A stretch of 64,000 bases of DNA from Branchiostoma floridae (GCF_000003815.2 NC_049984.1:9740878-9804877); one strand, 5' to 3'; numbered from the stretch's first letter, positions 11,191-22,882 are shown. The notes: generated by a model from the letters alone, not told the origin. Numbers and translations: made by a program.

Positions 11191-13706
11191 TTATAACTTA
11201 GAAGAAGATGCTAGCTTGGGGATGACGTCATTCCACAGAGCCATCCTGTCAGGATGAAGCCCTACGTCACTAGATGACGTCAGGTCCAGCTTCATGTAGG
11301 CGGGGTTGTCAGGTGTGTACTGGGGCCACTCTGGTACCGTGGGGCTGTCAGCTGGGCCGCCGGTACGGTCAGACGGGTTCCTAAAAAAACAACGACCAAG
11401 AGAATGTGAAAAGCATGGCAAAAATGCAAATATTATTCACCTTGAAAGATCGTCATCGGAGATAAGAGTGTGAACAGCACAAGACTTACCCGGTGCGCGC
11501 GAAGTTTGCCCAGTAAGCCATCATATCCAAACTGGCCTTCTTGTCGTCTGCAGAAAATCGCAGCAAACGTCCGGAGGTCATAGGCACATTTAAAAAGGCC
11601 ACGCCCGACATGACGAACAGCTCGTCTCCATGGTCACACCCCACCCAGTCCGGCCGGCCAGCGGAGAACCGTGACGGCGTGTAGTGGTTCTCATACAGGT
11701 ACACTTTCTGTCCACAGGCTGGAAATGGGAAAGGCGTGTTTAGAGCTATGTAGGCTAAATTCACAAGAGCAATTGAAGGAATTCTTGGTAAGTGGACCAA
11801 GCCATGGCAACACTTTGGAATCTTCAGTCTTGTTCAGCATGACGTTCAATATGAAAACCGAGAAAGCACGTAACTGGAAGTCTGGTGTCGGTTTCAATGA
11901 AACATTGTACAACGTAACGTTCACTCACCCGAGTGTTTGTCCGCGACGAGAACCGTAGGAGCCACGAAGACGTGGTCACCGCAGGCGTGGGTAAACTGGT
12001 ACTGTATGGACATCGGGTCATCTCCGCTAAAGCAGCCCCGGTACAGCTTACGGATTTCTGCTACAATGTTGTTCTGGTTGGAACCCTGGAGTTGTCATTG
12101 GAGAAAGGATGCTATGTGAGTGCCTTGTAGTCGTTATTGTCGACTGGACCATACAAGCGCTCCCTTGTTTCACGTTTCTTTCTGGTGGAGCTCTTTCAAA
12201 ATAAGCAACACAATTCACACATATGTTTAAAGAATTATGAATGAACATTATACATTTGTATATGCTTAAGGTTACCGGGTAAAGTGCGCCAGTCATCCTC
12301 TTCATCCTGCTGAGATACTTGTCCTCGGTCATTCCCCGGCCATAGCCCAGAATCATCGTCAGGGGAAGCAGGAACCCGTACTCGTGGTTGTTCACGCCTA
12401 GAAGGTAGTCCACGGCGTTTGCTCGGCCCGTATCGAAGAGAACAGTCGGTTCCGCGGGAAGAAAGTGTCCGTCAACCGCAGGGGAGAACGGCTGGGATGG
12501 CACTGATGCTCCCTGACGGGCAAGCTTCTTCATCACTTCTAGAGTACCGGAGTTAAGTTCATCCGCTGACTTCTGCCTGAGGCAGGCCACCATGTTTGCG
12601 GTATCCCTTGTGTCGCAGCCCAGTTCCTCTGCCAGCATCACAGCTCTCTCTAGAGGCTTAGGGAAGGTGCCACAGGTCTGACACACCCCGCTCTGAGAGA
12701 TGGCCCGCTGGAACAGACCCTTACTGAGAGGAGACACCACGTGGTAACAGACACTTGCTCCACCAGCTGACTCGCCGAAGATCGTAACCCGGTCCGGATC
12801 TCCTCCGAAGTTCCTGATGTTCTCTTGGACCCATCGCATCGCCTGGATCTATATGTTAGATAAAAACAGCTTATCTTGAGCTCAATTGTAAGTTTTGACT
12901 TTCAGTATGGCTGCTGAATTCAGTTGGAGATAGATAGGCATGATTGCTCTGTGTAATCAGCGGATTGATCTCTGAAACTAGCAGACAATGTTTGAATAAA
13001 CGTGATTGTTTCTTAGTAGTTTAAAGCCCGACATTAACCTGGTCCAGGAAGCCAAAGTTGCCAGGGGCGTTCTGGTCCCCAGTGCTGAAGAAGCCCAGCA
13101 CGCCCAGACGATAGTTGAAGGTGACGACGACCACTTGTTGGTGGGCTGCCAGGGACGTGTAGGGGAGGAAATACCCGGAACCAGTATACAGCCCTCCTCC
13201 GTGGATCCACAGTAGTACCTGCACCAAAACACAAAGCATTATATCATTCTATGTTTAATCACAATGCAAAGGTTAAAAAGATGACAAAGCTTTATGTGCT
13301 GACACCTGTGCAAAACGAAAGTACTAGACTGTTGTATTCTACAATTATTGTGATAGCAGACAAAATGCTCTTTGATATCTACCGGTAGCCCAGCGTCCTT
13401 GGCAATCGTCGGTGTTTCGACGTTCAGGGACAGACAGTCTTCGTCCAAGTTGTAATGTTCTTGTTTCACTACCATGCTGTTAAGAAAGGTTGTGTCTTGA
13501 GGACAGTAGGGGCCCAGTTCAGTAGCATCCCTGACACCTTCCCATGGAGCAGCAGACTGAGGGGCGCGGAACCGCAGGTCTCCGACAGGGGGCGCTGCGT
13601 ACGGGATGCCCTTGAAGGTGTAGATAGGTTTGTCCGGCAGGTCGTTTGTGTACTGCACCGTTCCTCGCACCTTGCCGCTGGCCGTGGATACAATAGGAAC
13701 CACCAT
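11191..13706 (-). CDS. Carboxylesterase gene B, complete, C-terminal SKL
   Basis: Type-B carboxylesterase that should hydrolyse carboxylic esters. There are six coding exons: 13383-13706, 13039-13218, 12276-12848, 11929-12085, 11490-11718 and 11191-11380, with phases 0,0,0,1,2. Together they give 1653 nt and 550 residues. Seen are [19 protein letters not shown], the EDCLSLN signature, the oxyanion-hole WIHGGGLY, the nucleophile elbow FGESAGG (catalytic Ser), VNNHEYGF (catalytic Glu) and CDHGDELF (catalytic His), so the triad is complete. The start ATG has a strong Kozak context (CGACCATGG) but sits 11 nt after a possible acceptor (CCCCAG) in phase 1, as in gene A. No leader exon was found upstream to 16 kb. 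The last three residues are Ser-Lys-Leu before TAA, a canonical peroxisomal PTS1. Gene C shares its exon structure. Family assignment is firm; localisation is inferred. Confidence 0.9.
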
Positions 13707-13717
13707 GGTCGCTACTG

Positions 13718-14424
13718 CTGGGGACGGCGGAATTTTTTACAGTTTACACATCGCATTTGTAACAAGCCACATCAAAAATCTTTTATATATACACAATCAT
13801 GTACTATCGTTATTCTCGTGCAGAATATGACAAGTATCCAGAAAACATAAGTACAGGGACAATGTTCCGCACACAAGGTTTCCCCACACAACGGTCATCC
13901 TAGTTAATCTCCAAGCAGATCCTACGGTAGTATACTATTTATATGTTTATTTATTGAAATTACAGATAATGCAATACATGTAGATGTACATGGCAAACCC
14001 AGGCAGCTTAGCTGATATTGGGTGCTAGGTAGGATCAAAGATCAAAGGCTGGCAAAGGAGTATAGCCGACCTACGAGTGTGCATTTATATCCGATGCACA
14101 CTCCTAGTCCTAATACTGAGTTCTTTGCCAGCTTCCCATACTACCTTATGCTACTACCTTGGGGTATCTGCTTGGAGACTGATCATGGCATGGATCATCC
14201 TGTGAAACGTACTCACCCTCGACACCTAACAGTTCAAGTGGAGAAACTGTGAAACAGTCGTTTGTGTCTATCAATTCCAAAGGTCATCGCGGTCTACCAT
14301 GTCTACCTGGACTATGACCAGCAGTGTTTTGACAAGCAAAAGTGTGTACAAAGTTCAAGAGGTCATTGGACCATTCTATTTGACAGTAGGTGGAATCGAA
14401 ATTTTCGTAGTCTTGCCCGAGTCC
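13718..14424. other. Region upstream of esterase B with nested hairpin
   Basis: No coding exon recognised. Two nested inverted repeats form a ~85-bp stem-loop: GCTGGCAAAG (14048-14057) with CTTTGCCAGC (14123-14132), and inside it GAGTGTGCAT (14075-14084) with ATGCACACTC (14094-14103). This is probably a small foldback element. Confidence 0.55.
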
Positions 14425-15465
14425 TTCTATGAGGGTCTGCATGGGGGGTCCTGACAACGCTTTACGCTAAATTCAGGACGGTCGACAACGTTTTACGTTA
14501 AATTCCGAAGGCCGGCAACGTTTTACGCTAAATTCAGAAAGGCCGGCAAGGTTTACGTTAAATTCTGGAACACTCGACAGGGGCGGGGGCATGCTCCGCT
14601 GGGAAGATTTTGAAATTTTGACTCTCTGAAACACTATTTCCTGCATTTTGAGGGGAAATTTTTGCTGGTAGACAAAGCCAAAGTAAATGGCATATCTAAT
14701 CAAAGATTCCTAGGGGCTCAGTGTAAGCCACCCAACAGATTTTGACCATGTCGAGCGCCGTAGGGGCGAGGCGTCGCAAGAGAAGTCCGGGAAAATGACC
14801 CCCTGAAACACGATTTCCTACTTTTTTCTGGCTATTATATAAAGCTAAGTTAAATGAAATTTCTATCAGCAAAAAAGGGTGTTTGCGGTTGACACGTCAC
14901 ATCTCGCAACATCATTTTCAGAATTTCGAGCGCCGAAGGCGTGAGGCGGCGCAAGGGAGGACCATGAAAATTTTGAAATCTTGACCCTCTAAAATGATAT
15001 TTCCTGCATTTTGATGGGCAAATTTTGTTCGCAGACTAAGCTAACTTCAATGACATTCTATTAGCAAAAAGGTTTTCGAGGGCGAGGCCACCCAAACAAT
15101 TTTTACCATGTCAATTGACCGAAGGTGAAAAGAGTCGGTCCGGCAAAATTTTGAAATCTTGATCCTTCAGTTTGAAACGCAATTTCCTTTGTTTTGAGGG
15201 GCTAAAATTTACTGGTAGACTACGCTTCGACTTACGAAATTTGGGAGGCCAGACTACGATTTACGGGTAATTTTTAGGCTTGATTACGTTTTACGTAAAA
15301 TTTTTTGACTAGATTACGCTTTACGTGAAATGCACTGGCTACGCTTTACGGTAAAGTTTCCATCCCCACTACGAATTACGTGAAATAAAAAAGCTTCCCT
15401 ACGAATTACGGGAAATTAAAAGGCCTGCCTACGCCTTACGCAAAAGAGCATGCAGACCCTCTTCT
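14425..15465. repeat. Putative non-autonomous DNA element with TTTACG arrays
   Basis: Both ends carry GAGGGTCTGCATG in opposite orientation (near 14432 and 15452). Just inside each end is an array of short units of the form TACGCTTTACGYRAAATT: about four on the left (14455-14570) and about seven on the right (15235-15445). The middle contains three related blocks with CGAGCGCCGAAGGCG-like sequence at 14750, 14930 and 15110. No transposase was seen. The terminal motif is also found at 30412-30475 and 31200-31215. Confidence 0.6.
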
Positions 15466-15847
15466 ATCTTCGCGAATTCAGGTCTGCTTCTTGGCTGGTA
15501 TACCGAGGCGAGGGATTGTGCAGCAGTAAATGAAAATAGTCCTGGACCACATACGTTAGGCGACTCTTAGTACGAGTTCCTTGGCGTTATTTTATATACC
15601 TGTAATATCATGCTATGCACAACATCACAACATACTAGTTAGTATAACATCACTATATGGCAGTATATGGCGCTACAAGTGTAAAACGTATATTAACAAG
15701 TATAAAACAAACATAATTAACTCTTAAAAATTGGCAGAACTGCCAAGGACGTATCCGAGAGTTCATTGACCGGCATAATTATCGAACATTTAAAGTTTTC
15801 CAGGCGTGAAATCGTTCCACTGACACAGCCAGGTACAGGCCTTAGGG

Positions 15848-16060
15848 GCTTACTGCAGAAAGCGTGGCTTAACAGCTGTACAATGGTAAATGTTCGCGGT
15901 GCTTTTATGTTCGTGTTTTTCGCAGTAGCCTCTTCATTTAAAAACACAGCGAACATTTCTCCTTTAAACTAAAGCGTACATATCCACTGCGGAACAAAAC
16001 TACTAGTACTGTACCACGAAAACTCCATTTTCCCCTAACGTGAAATTAGATCCGGATCCC
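15848..16060. mobile_element. Diverged MITE (GCGGTTTTATGTTTGCGG family)
   Basis: The sequence AATGTTCGCGGTGCTTTTATG, then TTTTTCGCAGT and later AACGTGAAATTAGATCC..CCGCAAAT, parallels the better preserved copies at 20270-20471 and 62470-62641. Its ends are degraded. Confidence 0.55.
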
Positions 16061-16167
16061 CGCAAATAACTCCCTCTTTATAGTATCTGAATTTGGCAGT
16101 GGCGTCACTTACTTAGTTACTAGTATTTAGGTCTGCTCTACTATATATCTCTACTATCACTATATAC

Positions 16168-16180
16168 TTTATATAAGCAG
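16168..16180 (+). promoter_or_regulatory. Candidate TATA box of the IL-17-like gene
   Basis: TTTATATAAGCAG lies about 350 bases upstream of the initiator ATG, which ends exon 1. Transcription would start near 16200 and give a ~330-nt first exon that is almost all 5'UTR. Placement is by motif only. Confidence 0.4.
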
Positions 16181-16524
16181 GATTTTAAAACAACTATAAC
16201 GTATTACATTACCCAATTGTTTTGTGCCGTCATTTTTCTTGGGTAACTTTCTTCCTCTTCTTCAAACTCATGACGAGGAAGTTTGAGTGCAACTGTATAT
16301 ATCCTCGGGCGCGTTTTGCTGGCAACACGACAGAGACCTTTTCAAGGAAAGGGGTTCTCTTTCGACTAATCACACCCTCGAAGAAATCATTAGAGACGAA
16401 AAGCTACCTGGTAGAAACTTAGTCATAAATCCTACCCGGAACTTTGAGTCATTCTTGCCAGATATAACACTTCAACTATCTACTTGCCCACATATAATAT
16501 TGAAGGAAGGAGACAACAACGACA

Positions 16525-17812
16525 ATGGTAAGTACAGTTCCTGTTTTTCTGAAGGCGGGTGTTTTGCGGTTTCTTTGTATGTTATCGGATTTAGAGATTA
16601 ATATGATATCAGACACTAGTATTGGTCACTTCCCTCAGTGCATAAACCCGAAAATCTGTCATTTAAGTCCACAACAACTAAGTGCGGGAACCCCCTGGCC
16701 TGCGCTAGTTTTTCACCACCTTGTCTATCCGCGGCCTATTTCTCACGTGTCCTAAGTTTATAACCCTAGTTTGTAGTCGGTTTAAAAACTATTGGCCAAC
16801 ATGTTTTAGGTGAGAGGGGTCGTAATCTTGCTCGTGGTCGCTTCATTCGTCGACCACCTGCGACCAACACAAGGGAAATCCCTACTTCCTCGTGTTGACA
16901 AGCAAGGCGATACTACTGGACTTCTGTCAGCACTGGGAACGATACGCCGCCGGCATGGTCTGAGAAAACAGGGGGACAGACCGGTGCTCGTCTCGGCTCT
17001 GGGCCCTTCCCCCGTCCACCCTCCCCGCCACCACGACCGGTACCTCTCCCAGCCACCCGTACCTGTCGACAACCCGGGCATCGAGCGGTCCATGTGCAAG
17101 TGGAGGTAACGGACATTTCTATGCTAGAATATAATATAAGTATGTCTGTGACGAACCCGTGCTAAATACTGAACTTCACGGCACATAGGGATCTCAATAT
17201 CAAGACAACGCGCTTGACATTCGTTCATGATCAATGTTGAAACCTTGAGGCTTTAAGTTACTAAACAGCACACAGTGCCGTTGCATGACGTAAAGTATTC
17301 AAACACTAAAACACTACTAGACTTGTAGTTGTCGTCTTTTTCTAGTGCAATATGTCTAAATATCTACAGTAGTTTTTAAAAACATTTATTAAGTGTAATT
17401 ATGCCAATAGATGTATAAAAAACGTACAATTCAGCTAATTGGCTGCAAAATGTTTTATTGAAAGGCAATAAACCGCATTAATTCATTCATTCAAATCTGA
17501 CACAGGTACACCGTACAAGTACTATGTATGCTTGTGTACATTTTCATCGGCCAACGTTGTGTTTCATGATTTAATAGGTATGAAGACAACGTTGAGCCGA
17601 ACCGTTTCCCGTCGACGCTGAAGGTGGCCGTGAAGGAGTACACGGGTTCCCGGTGCCGCGACCCCGCCACGGGGGCGCCTCGGGCCGACCTCGCCTGCCT
17701 CCCGATAGACTACGAGCTGAACGTCCTGCGGAAAAACAGCGAGGGCGAGTGGCAAGAGTCGTACGAGTTCGTCACTATCGGCTTCACGTGTGCCGGATCG
17801 GAGCCTCGCTAG
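16525..17812 (+). CDS. IL-17-family cytokine
   Basis: Secreted IL-17-like cytokine in three exons. Exon 1 ends exactly at the ATG (16525-16527, then GTAAGT). Exon 2 is 16810-17105 (acceptor TTTTAG, donor GTAACG, phase 2). Exon 3 is 17578-17812 (acceptor TTTAATAG, stop TAG). The total is 534 nt and 177 residues. Residues 2-18 are a hydrophobic leader (VVILLVVASF). A basic ~75-residue linker follows, then the IL-17 fold: CKWRYEDN, RFPSTLKVA, a conserved PI, NVLRK, a Trp, and GFTCAG at the end. The order RxPS..A..C...PI...VLR...W...V.GxTC is that of the family. The usual first Cys after A and the first Cys of the terminal CxC are both replaced (K and F). It lies between esterases B and C on the opposite strand. 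The family call is from motif order and gene structure; the orthologue is not assigned. Confidence 0.85.
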
Positions 17813-19288
17813 TGTTTGTACTAGTGGCGTCTATCCATCACGGATCTTCATTTCATATATCATTCTTTTTCAAATCTCTCTTAACCATTTTGCTTTAATG
17901 AAAAGTGTAACCTTAAAGTAGAAATTATCAAAATTAGTTCTTCCTAATTCTTTCAGTTTCAGTTTCAGTTCAGTTTATTTATTTATCCAGGAAAATACAT
18001 CGCCTATTGGCGTTTTTCAATACCTCCTGGGGGGCCGGGAGACCCCAACATAAAATAACACAAAATCACAACAACTGAATCAAAATTGAAATCAAAGGTC
18101 AAACTTAAATAACTAAACGTCAGGTGTCAACTATTTACAATACAAATAACTCAGGATAACTTAATATAATGATGGTAGTAATAATAACAATAATAACACA
18201 TTCAGGCAGTGGATCAGCTTAAAATCAATTTTCAATCATCAATTCTTTCGTCTTGTTCCAAAGTCTGCAACTGTAACGCCCCCTGCAGTTTCAAAGAAAG
18301 CCGCTAGAGGGCCCAAACATAAATCCCTTCTTTCTGAGCAAAAGAGACACAAGTATCTACCACCTACAAATTATGACCATAGCCTGTCCAGAACATGAAT
18401 TTGCAGATCATGTGCAGTACCAAAGCAAGTCTCCAGAGGGTCCAAAATCTAATAACTTCTTTGTTTGCCACATATTTTCACAACAATCCATCCATAGGTT
18501 CTTGAGCTATGCTGTTCATCAATATGGTATGTGACTGTAATGCTACTATAATTTCAACCATTAAGTTAAAACCACTATAAACATAGCATGAAAGTTCATC
18601 TGTGTTGGTAAATGACATTGTGGAAAAAAACTTGGTGTTGGTTACGTAAAGTTTAGTTTTTTTCACAACACCACTAAAACACTTCACATTCTCCCAACAG
18701 GGCAATTAAATCACTGCAGACTTAGTTTATAGGACAGTATTTTTATTTCTTCAATTCATCAGTTTTACATGAGTTCATTGCTCTGAAATGAAGTAGACCT
18801 TGTGAAATGTTTTTCAGTGACTAAACCAAATCAATAAGATAGCCAATAACAAACAATTCCCAAATGGTATGTTATTGAGAACTTTCCTGGAACGTAGTGG
18901 ATTATAGTTACCACCATTCTACAATGTGTTAAATGCTTTACTCTTATTCTGCCCTTATTATAATTCATAATATAGTCATAATGATTATGATTAAAATTCA
19001 TTCTTATTATATAAAACAATTTTTAAAGTATATACAATGTGTCAAATCCCGCTTTGTGTCCATCATAATTCATAATATAATAGGATTTTTGACATTTCCT
19101 CCTTTTTAAAAAAAAAAAAAACTATGAATATATCAATTTGAGCAGACCTGCCCTTTGGCATAGCCTGTACAGTCAAATACATGTTCATGGAAATTGTTGT
19201 ATGCAATAGTAAGAGGTTAAAAATAGATGTATTCGATCCATTAAAATCTTTGATGTTGCTTCAAAACACTAACTCAACTTCCTGAACA
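17813..19288. other. Intergenic, IL-17-like to esterase C
   Basis: No exon recognised. From 17950 to about 18430 the sequence looks repeat-derived: it starts with TTTCAGTTTCAGTTTCAG, a short-period tail typical of a retroelement 3' end on the minus strand, followed by TTTATTTATCCAGGAAAAT. The rest is AT-rich with a poly(A) run at 19109-19121. Confidence 0.45.
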
Positions 19289-22200
19289 TCACATCTTGGA
19301 AGATGCTGCGAGCTTGGGGATGACGTCATTCCACAGTCTCATCTTCTCAGGCTTTAGCCCTACGTCACTAGATGAAGTCACATCCAGCTTCATGTAGGCG
19401 GGGTTGTCAGGTGTGTACTGGGGCCACTCTGGTACCATGGGGCTGTCAGCCGGGCCGCCGGTACGGTCTGACGGGTTCCTGGGGTAGAGAAAAATGCTGA
19501 ATAAGTACATTTTCATCCTGCAGGGATGACAGTCCAGAGTGCTGCAGTAAAAAAGGAGGACTAGAGATAAGGGCAAATTGAAAATGATTTTTTTTTGTGT
19601 CTTTTAAAAATGCTGGAATGATGATCGAGTGTAAGACAAATACTTTTTCATTTATTTGTTCCTGTTTTATTATGCTTGTGTGTCCCATCTCAGTAGCTTC
19701 CTGGCACTACTATAAAGTAGGGCTCTGCAATACATGCATTACATACGACAAAAAGAAGCAACAATAATATATATGTATAAACACGCACAAAACTAGACAG
19801 AACATTATTCATATTCATAGTCCATATTCCAATCAAGTCTTCAGGTAAGGTCAGCAGTCCGTGGTAGTCTTTGACATATGTTTGAATGATGATATCAGTA
19901 GTAGCTATTTTTATAATCTGTAGTGGCACATTCAAGCAACAGGTGCCTCAATGACCAAAGTTATGCCTTCACATTCTAGGTACTACAAGTATTTGTGGCA
20001 GTTGCATATAAACACTTACCCAGTTCTAGCAAAGTTAGCCCAGTAAGCCATCATGCTCAGACTGGTCCTCTTGTCATCAGAGCAGAACGGCAGCAGAGCA
20101 CCAACTTTCAGAGGCACATCCAGGAAGGCCGCACCAGACACCATCATGGCCTCATCTGAATGGTCGCACCCCACCCAGTCAGGCCGAATGGCCGCGGCAC
20201 TGGAGGGTGCGTACTGGTTCTCATACAGGTACACTCTTTGTCCAGCAGCTGAAAAAGAATTTTGTCATACTGTAAATGCAGAAATGTTTGCGGTGGTTTT
20301 ATGTTTGCGGTTTTTGCAGGGCAGTCTTACCAAAAAACTTAAAACCACCACCAACATTTTTCCATTACAGTATGTGACTACAGTGTATGGCACTACCGCA
20401 AACTCACCGCAAACACTCCAATTTCCCGCTAACACGAAATTAAATCCCTGCGAACTTAAACACATTTACAGTACTTTGAATGCATCCTCTGTGCCAAGGA
20501 GATTGAAAAGAGGAAAGGCCAACCTCCTTGTCTGTACTAATGAGACACCACAAAGTCTGATTTCCCAAAAGAATATATAGAAATGAGAGTTTATTTTGTC
20601 ATTCTAGTAATGGACTCACCGGCATGTTTGCTTGCAACGAGAACAGTCGGGGCAACAAACATCTGATCTCCAAAGGCATGGGTGAACTGGTACTCCAAGG
20701 CATGTGGGTCGTCTGGGTTGTACTCTTCTCTGTACACCCTGCGTATGGCTGCTGCTATGTTGTTCAGGTTGGACTTCTGTTGGGAATAAACGTAACCATT
20801 CAATCTAACTGACATCTACAAAGCAATAACACAAGCTTAGGTTGTGATGAAAAAATATATGAAAACACAGGTGCTAAACTCACCGGATAAACTGCATTCA
20901 TCCTCTTCTTCATCCTGAGAAGAAACCTGTCTTCCGTTATTCCTCTTCCAAAACCTCGGATGTACTGAGAGGGGAGTTGAAAGCCATACTCGTGATTGCC
21001 CACGCCCAGAAGATAGTCCACAGTGTGTGCCCTCTTGAGATCAAATATGTCAGACGGGTGTGCTGCAAGAAATCTTCCATCAACTACAGGCCCAAAAGCA
21101 AGAAGTTCTCCCTTGGCACCTAGCTTCATCAAGAGACGTTGGCTACAGGCTACAATTTGGTCTACTGGCTTCTCTCTAAGGCCTGCCACCATGCTGGCCG
21201 TATCCTTTGTGTCACAGCCCAGTTCTTTTGCCAACATCACTGCTCTGTCCAGTGGATTTGAAACGACATCAAGCGTTTGACAGACACCACTCTGAGAGAT
21301 GGCCCGTTGGAACAGACCCTTACTGAGAGGCGAGACAAGGTGGTAACAGACACTTGTGCCACCCGCAGACAAACCGAATAGTGTAACCCGGTCCGGATCT
21401 CCTCCAAAGTTCCGGATGTTCTGTTGGACCCAAACCATCGCCTGGATCTAAGAGAAGAATGGAAATAGTGCACAAAAATGATGAGGTGTTGCCAATTTCT
21501 TTGCAGACATAATCTTCAATTACTTTGAAATACAGTTAATCAATTACAAACCTATGTGTCAAATAGGAATTGGCACACAATTGATCATACCAGAACACCA
21601 TGTCCTTATCAACATCTTATTGTAAACAACAGATGAATTATCTGACCTGATCGAGGAAAGCAACGTTCCCAGGAGCGTTCTCATCCCCAGTGCTGAGGAA
21701 GCCGAGTGCACCGAGGCGGTAGTTGAAGGTCACGACTATCACATCTTGGTGGGCGGCCAGGGACAGGAAGGGAACCTGATGTCCCAGCCCGGACACAAAT
21801 CCACCACCATGGATCCACAGCAGCACCTACAACAGATAGTATTAACATGTAATGCAAATCTTTGAATTTGATGTAAAGATGGGCATTTCCATAAAAGAAT
21901 GCATACACAGATACATCTATCACATAACACTGAAGAACAAGGCATTGATCCAGTTAGCCATGATATTACATGTAGGTCATGACATGATCTATGTAACTAC
22001 TATCTCCCATGTGAAACACCTCCTTTCATTGAAACATCACTGACCAAGTTAAAACTTACGGGCAGTCCAGCATCCTTTGTCAATGTTGGTGTTTCTATGT
22101 TGACTGTCAGGCAGTCTTCATCAAATTTGTAGTGTTTCAGCTGAAGAGGGTAGAAGTTGAAGGCATCCTGATCCTGAGGACAGTAAGGGCCCAGTTCAGT

Positions 22201-22383
22201 AGCATCCCTGACTCCTTCCCATGGAGCAGCAGGCTGAGGGGCGCGGAACCGCAGGTCTCCGAAAGGGGGCGCTGCGTACGGGATGCCCTTGAAGGTGTAG
22301 ACAGGTTTGTCCGGCAGGTCGTTTGTGTACTGCACCGTTCCTCGCACCTTGCCGCTGGCCGTAGGTACAATAGGAACCACCAT
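19289..22383 (-). CDS. Carboxylesterase gene C, complete, C-terminal SKM
   Basis: Paralogue of gene B with the same six coding exons and phases: 22060-22383, 21647-21826, 20884-21447, 20620-20776, 20020-20248 and 19289-19478. They give 1644 nt and 547 residues. Seen are [22 protein letters not shown], the nucleophile elbow FGLSAGG (GxSxG kept, but Leu replaces the usual Glu before the Ser), VGNHEYGF (acid) and CDHSDEAM (His). The start ATG is in a strong Kozak context (GGGACCATGG) and again lies 12 nt after an acceptor (TTTGCAG) in phase 1, so an undetected upstream leader exon is possible. The last residues are Ser-Lys-Met, which fits a relaxed PTS1 consensus. Intron 4 carries a MITE (20270-20471). 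Catalytic activity is likely since the triad is intact. The shift of the elbow Glu to Leu may alter substrate range. Confidence 0.9.
20270..20471. mobile_element. MITE with CTGTAAATG ends and TA target
   Basis: The terminal inverted repeat is CTGTAAATG / CATTTACAG, flanked on both sides by TA, as in Tc1/mariner-type elements. Internal landmarks are TTTGCGGTGGTTTTATG on the left and CGCAAAC..AACACGAAATTAAATCC on the right. It is inside intron 4 of esterase C. Confidence 0.75.
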
Positions 22384-22395
22384 GGTCCCCGACAG

Positions 22396-22548
22396 CTGCA
22401 AAGGAAACACTCTACATGATTTGCCCCTTTCTTAAGATCAAGGTGATAGCACTACTAAACATGGCACAAAAAGTTTGGTATCTCACATTTCCATTGTTTC
22501 TGTATTAATTTCAATGTAACGTTATTAACTACATATGTAACGTTAACT

Positions 22549-22599
<51 letters not shown>

Positions 22600-22671
22600 A
22601 TAATGTATGGGAGTCACGTTAAAAAAAGCAATATAACGTTACATGTATAGCAAGTTATATATGTCACAGGG
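22396..22671. repeat. TG microsatellite upstream of esterase C
   Basis: A (TA)n(TG)n run spans 22548-22599. The rest of the stretch has no coding signal. It should contain the promoter or an upstream exon of gene C, but neither could be placed. Confidence 0.6.
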
Positions 22672-22882
22672 GAGATTGGAATCCAGGAGGATTCGGAATC
22701 CTCCTAGGGGAGATCAGAATTCCAATCTCCCCTAGGAGGATTCTGAATCCCCCTAGGGGAGATTGGAATTCTAATCTCCCCTAGGGGAGATCGGAATTCC
22801 AATCTCCCCTAGGAGGATTCTGAATCCCCCTAGGGGAGATTGGAATTCTAATCTCCCCTAGGGGAAATTGGAATTCTTGAAC
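22672..22882. repeat. Tandem nested-palindrome array
   Basis: Short palindromes of the form GGGGAGATTGGAATTC / GAATTCCAATCTCCCC alternate with AGGATTCTGAATCC and are joined at CCTAGG. The higher-order unit is about 77 bp and is present about two and a half times. Almost every base lies in an inverted repeat. Confidence 0.85.

Noticed and set aside
22384-22410. Upstream Met (22410) as the start of esterase C
   Set aside because: The added residues cross the acceptor TTTGCAG. ATG 22383 has the Kozak context and matches gene B.
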